Positions 5,528-7,805 of a DNA stretch of 7,805 bases are shown here, piece after piece. The number at the start of each line of letters is the position of its first letter. Position 1 is the first letter of the stretch. Below the pieces are notes generated by a model that made no database searches, was not told the DNA's origin, and worked only from the letters and a program-made list of their open reading frames with translations. The DNA is taken from positions 1 to 7,805 of the forward strand of contig JASHYF010000159.1 of assembly GCA_030043235.1 (NCBI GenBank), written 5' to 3'. Position numbers and translations under genes: made by a program. The stretch is from Solirubrobacteraceae bacterium (GTDB lineage Bacteria; Actinomycetota; Thermoleophilia; Solirubrobacterales; Solirubrobacteraceae).

Positions 5528-6757
5528 TCACGGTCGCTCGACAGCTTGCGGCACCTCCACCTGGCCATGCGGCGAGCCGTACTCCGCGAGCAGCTCCAGG
5601 AAGGGCTTCGGCGGGAACGCCTCGGGCCCGAGCACGCCGGCGCCCTTCCACTCGCCGCGATCGAGCAGCTCGAGCGCGACGGCGGGATTGACGGCGGTCT
5701 GCCACACGACCGCCTGGCTCGAGTACTCGCGCATCGTGGTCTCGTTGTCGACCACGTGGTACAGGTAGGTCGAGCGCGGCCGGCCATCCATGCCGGTGCC
5801 GCGAACCCACGTGCCCGCGCACGTGCGCCCGCTCATGCGATCGCCGAGCGTCGCCGGGTCGGGCAGCGCCGCGGCGACGACGTCGCGTGGCGCCACCTGC
5901 ACGCCGCGCACGGACACAGGCTCGGTGGAGTCGAGGCCGAGCTTGTGCAGCGTCTGCAGCACGTCGATGAACTCCCGGCCCAGCCCGTACTTGAACGTCA
6001 CGCGCTCGCAGGGCACCCAGCGGGGTATGAGCACGACCTCCTCGTGCTCGACGTTCACGCACTCCACCGGCCCGATGCCCGCGGGGAACTCGAACACCTC
6101 CGGCTCGGAGAACGGCGCGGTGGTGTAGAAGCCGCGCTCGCGCTCCCAGATCAGCGGCGGGTTCAGGCACTCCTCGATCGTCGTCCAGATCGAGAACGTG
6201 GGCGCGAAGTCATAGCCCTCGACCACCAGGTCGGCGCCGTCGCGCACCCCCACCTCGCCGACATGCGAGAACAGCTCGTCGGCGGCGTGGCGCGCGAGCA
6301 CGTCCGAGAGCCCGGGCTCGACGCCGACGCCCACGAGCGCGAGCAGGCCCGCGCGCTCCCAGCGCTCGTGCTGTGCCAGCTGGCGCTCGCCGAGCATCTC
6401 CCCCGGCAGCTCGTACGGACGCTCCGCGTGAGGATGCGACAGCGTCATGGCCATGTCCAGGTATGTGACCCTGGCGTCGAACGCGGCGGCGAAGATCGGC
6501 TCGTTGAAGCGTGGGTCGCACGCGTTCAACACCGCATCCGGCGCCACGCGGCCGATCAGCTGCACGAGCTGCTCGCGGCTGGACGCGTCCACGCGCTCGG
6601 CCGCGAAGCGATCCGCCTCGCCCAGCCGCGCGCTCGCCGCGCGTGCGCGCTCGAGCGCCACGTCCGCGAGCACCACCCGCTCGAACACCTCGCGGCGCTG
6701 CGCGATCGCCGCAAACGCGCCGCCCACACCACCCGCTCCCACGACCAGCACCTTCAC
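5528..6757 (-). CDS. Saccharopine dehydrogenase-family oxidoreductase (carboxynorspermidine dehydrogenase-like)
   Basis: This gene encodes a 409-residue cytoplasmic NAD(P)-dependent oxidoreductase of the LYS9-like saccharopine dehydrogenase family. These enzymes form or cleave secondary amines between an amino acid or polyamine and an aldehyde or keto acid. The Rossmann motif GAGGVGG is at 7-13, and Asp32 ends strand 2, favouring NAD. LNACDP (77-82), TYLDMA (98-103) and GVGVEPGLSDVLA (143-155) fit the family. The C-terminal part, with ALPDP (297-301) and RTCAGTWVRG...DGRPRS (311-329), recalls carboxynorspermidine dehydrogenases as I remember them. The GTG at 6757 begins exactly at the Rossmann strand (MKVLVVGAGG), and no other plausible start precedes it. 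I see no good ribosome site, so leaderless translation is possible. It converges on the permease and is not in the aminotransferase cluster. Saccharopine, lysine or polyamine metabolism are candidates; the family is certain, the substrate is not. Confidence 0.88.
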   Translation of the reverse strand: MKVLVVGAGGVGGAFAAIAQRREVFERVVLADVALERARAASARLGEADRFAAERVDASSREQLVQLIGRVAPDAVLNACDPRFNEPIFAAAFDARVTYLDMAMTLSHPHAERPYELPGEMLGERQLAQHERWERAGLLALVGVGVEPGLSDVLARHAADELFSHVGEVGVRDGADLVVEGYDFAPTFSIWTTIEECLNPPLIWERERGFYTTAPFSEPEVFEFPAGIGPVECVNVEHEEVVLIPRWVPCERVTFKYGLGREFIDVLQTLHKLGLDSTEPVSVRGVQVAPRDVVAAALPDPATLGDRMSGRTCAGTWVRGTGMDGRPRSTYLYHVVDNETTMREYSSQAVVWQTAVNPAVALELLDRGEWKGAGVLGPEAFPPKPFLELLAEYGSPHGQVEVPQAVERP

Positions 6758-6891
6758 CGCGCGAAGTCTGACGCAAGCCTCAAGTTCGAGATGGCACAAG
6801 TGCGGGGCGCCGATGCGCCGCAATGCAGCAGGCGCCTCACGTATGCTGGGACGATCCGCGCGGCCCCCGACAACAGACCCGAAGCCACCGG
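6758..6891. other. Divergent intergenic region, no clear elements
   Basis: These 134 bases separate the divergent oxidoreductase and membrane-protein starts and should hold both promoters. I found no convincing -35/-10 pair on either strand. TATGCT at 6842-6847 resembles a plus-strand -10 box but has no -35 partner. Neither flanking gene has a strong Shine-Dalgarno sequence, so leaderless transcripts are plausible. Confidence 0.4.
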
Positions 6892-7805
6892 ATGAGCACC
6901 GGCCTCCCCAGCCTCCCGCGCACACCGTTCGCATCGCCGGCCTCGCCAGACGCGGCGCAGGCGACGCGCGAGCACGAGCGCGTCGACGCGAACGGGACGC
7001 GTGGCGGGCGATCGGCTCGCTGGGCGCCCTCGCCCACGTTCACGCGCGGCGAGATCGCGCTCGTCGCCCTCGCCGGCGTGCTGCTCGCCGTGCTCACGAG
7101 CTGGCCGCTCGTCCTGCACATGTCGACCCGCATCGCCCCCGACCTCGGCGATCCGGTGCGCACCGCGTGGGAGATCGCGTGGGACGGCTACGCGATGCTC
7201 CACGACCCGCTGCACATCTTCGACTCGAACGCCTTCTACCCGCACCCGCTCAGCCTCGCCTTCTCCGATTCGCTGCTCGGCTACGGCCCCGCGGCGTTCT
7301 TCGGCTCCGGCACGGTGGCCGCCCTCGTCCGCTACAACCTGCTGTTTCTGTGGGCGTGGGCGTTCTGCTTCGCCGGCGCGTACATGCTCGGGCGCGAGCT
7401 CGGGCTCGGCCGCCTCGGAGGCGCGGCCGCCGGCCTGGCGTTCGCGTACGCGCCCTACCGCGTGACCGAGGCCGGTCACCTGCACGTGATCTCCTCCGGC
7501 GGGATCGCGCTCGGCCTGTTCCTGCTGCTGCGCGGCTACCGGCGCTCCTCGCGCGGGCTCGTGCTCGCGGGCTGGCTGCTGTCGGCCTGGCAGATCAGCC
7601 TCGGCTTCACGCTCGGCCTGCAGTACGCCTACCTGCTCGCGGTGCTCGCGCTGGTCGTGCTCGCGTGCTGGTGGCGCGGGCGCCTGCGCCCGGGTGAGGC
7701 GTGGCTCCCCGCCTCGGAGCGCGCGCGGCCGGCGGTGCGTCCAGGCGGGCGGATCGTCCCCCATCCCGACGGGGCCGCCCAAGCGGCGCCGAGCGGCGGC
7801 GTCGG
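6892..7805 (+). CDS. Polytopic membrane protein, GT-C glycosyltransferase-like, 3' end cut off
   Basis: An open frame of 304 codons runs from the ATG at 6892 off the right edge without a stop. The first 50 residues are hydrophilic and rich in Pro, Arg and Ser. Hydrophobic helices follow near 54-77, 130-146, 148-165, 176-188, 200-213, 222-236 and 243-260. The first long loop has PDLGDPVRTAWEIAWDGY (83-100) and then FDSNAFYPHPLSLAFSDSLLG (110-130). An acidic residue in this loop followed by a YP-type stretch is seen in lipid-linked sugar (GT-C fold) membrane glycosyltransferases and related unnamed proteins. APYRVTEAGHLH (187-198) is also typical of that group. I infer a cell-envelope role, but no substrate or specific family can be named. 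Residues 262-304 are Arg/Pro/Ala-rich and look like a cytoplasmic linker. The start has no clear ribosome site, and no in-frame ATG or GTG lies close upstream. It diverges from the oxidoreductase and seems unrelated to the amine cluster. Confidence 0.75.
   Translation, partial: MSTGLPSLPRTPFASPASPDAAQATREHERVDANGTRGGRSARWAPSPTFTRGEIALVALAGVLLAVLTSWPLVLHMSTRIAPDLGDPVRTAWEIAWDGYAMLHDPLHIFDSNAFYPHPLSLAFSDSLLGYGPAAFFGSGTVAALVRYNLLFLWAWAFCFAGAYMLGRELGLGRLGGAAAGLAFAYAPYRVTEAGHLHVISSGGIALGLFLLLRGYRRSSRGLVLAGWLLSAWQISLGFTLGLQYAYLLAVLALVVLACWWRGRLRPGEAWLPASERARPAVRPGGRIVPHPDGAAQAAPSGGV

Noticed and set aside
3645..6170. 841-codon minus-strand open frame
   Set aside because: It is antisense to the permease and out of frame with the oxidoreductase. 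The low-complexity Arg/Ala/Asp composition and absence of any recognisable domain mark it as a shadow.
6754..7782. 342-codon minus-strand open frame at the right end
   Set aside because: The plus strand encodes a protein with clear membrane helices here, while the minus frame is a charged low-complexity shadow.
7684..7805. Frameshift near the end of the membrane protein, suggested by loss of hydrophobic character
   Set aside because: An Arg/Pro-rich cytoplasmic linker explains the change equally well, and the frame stays open. The sequence past the edge is needed to decide.

Overview
The window is very GC-rich, with almost every third codon position G or C. It encodes a compact, mostly catabolic amino-acid/amine neighbourhood. 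Base composition, frequent GTG starts, PucR-type regulation and the look of the proteins suggest a high-GC actinobacterium. Thermoleophilia/Solirubrobacterales is my best guess, but this is an impression from sequence alone.

Layout. A minus-strand cluster fills roughly the left half. Read in transcription order it holds a PLP-dependent class III (omega-type) aminotransferase (3577 to 2204), a PucR-family regulator whose GTG start lies inside the end of the aminotransferase gene (2228 to 1092), a 154-bp spacer with two copies of a hairpin-forming repeat, and alanine dehydrogenase (937 to the left edge, C-terminus cut off). Divergent from it, across a 232-bp spacer rich in small dyads, is a 12-helix APC-family amino acid/amine permease (3810-5432, plus). 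Converging on the permease is a minus-strand saccharopine-dehydrogenase-family oxidoreductase (6757 to 5528), with a strong 14-bp hairpin in the 95-bp gap. At the right edge a plus-strand polytopic membrane protein (6892 to the end, cut off) reads divergently from the oxidoreductase. No non-coding stretch exceeds 300 bases, and no RNA gene, CRISPR array or insertion sequence was seen.

How the genes could work together (inference). The permease imports an amino acid or amine. The aminotransferase moves its amino group to pyruvate, giving alanine. Alanine dehydrogenase deaminates alanine, regenerating pyruvate and releasing ammonium and NADH. The PucR-type protein would sense the substrate and control the cluster and perhaps the divergent permease. 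The oxidoreductase resembles saccharopine/carboxynorspermidine dehydrogenases, so lysine- or polyamine-type substrates are possible, but its separate transcription unit makes the link tentative.

The least explained items are the duplicated hairpin repeat upstream of ald, whose two copies differ by a base-pair-preserving change, and the CATTG boxes between the divergent genes. Nothing resembles a defence system or other radically new machinery.
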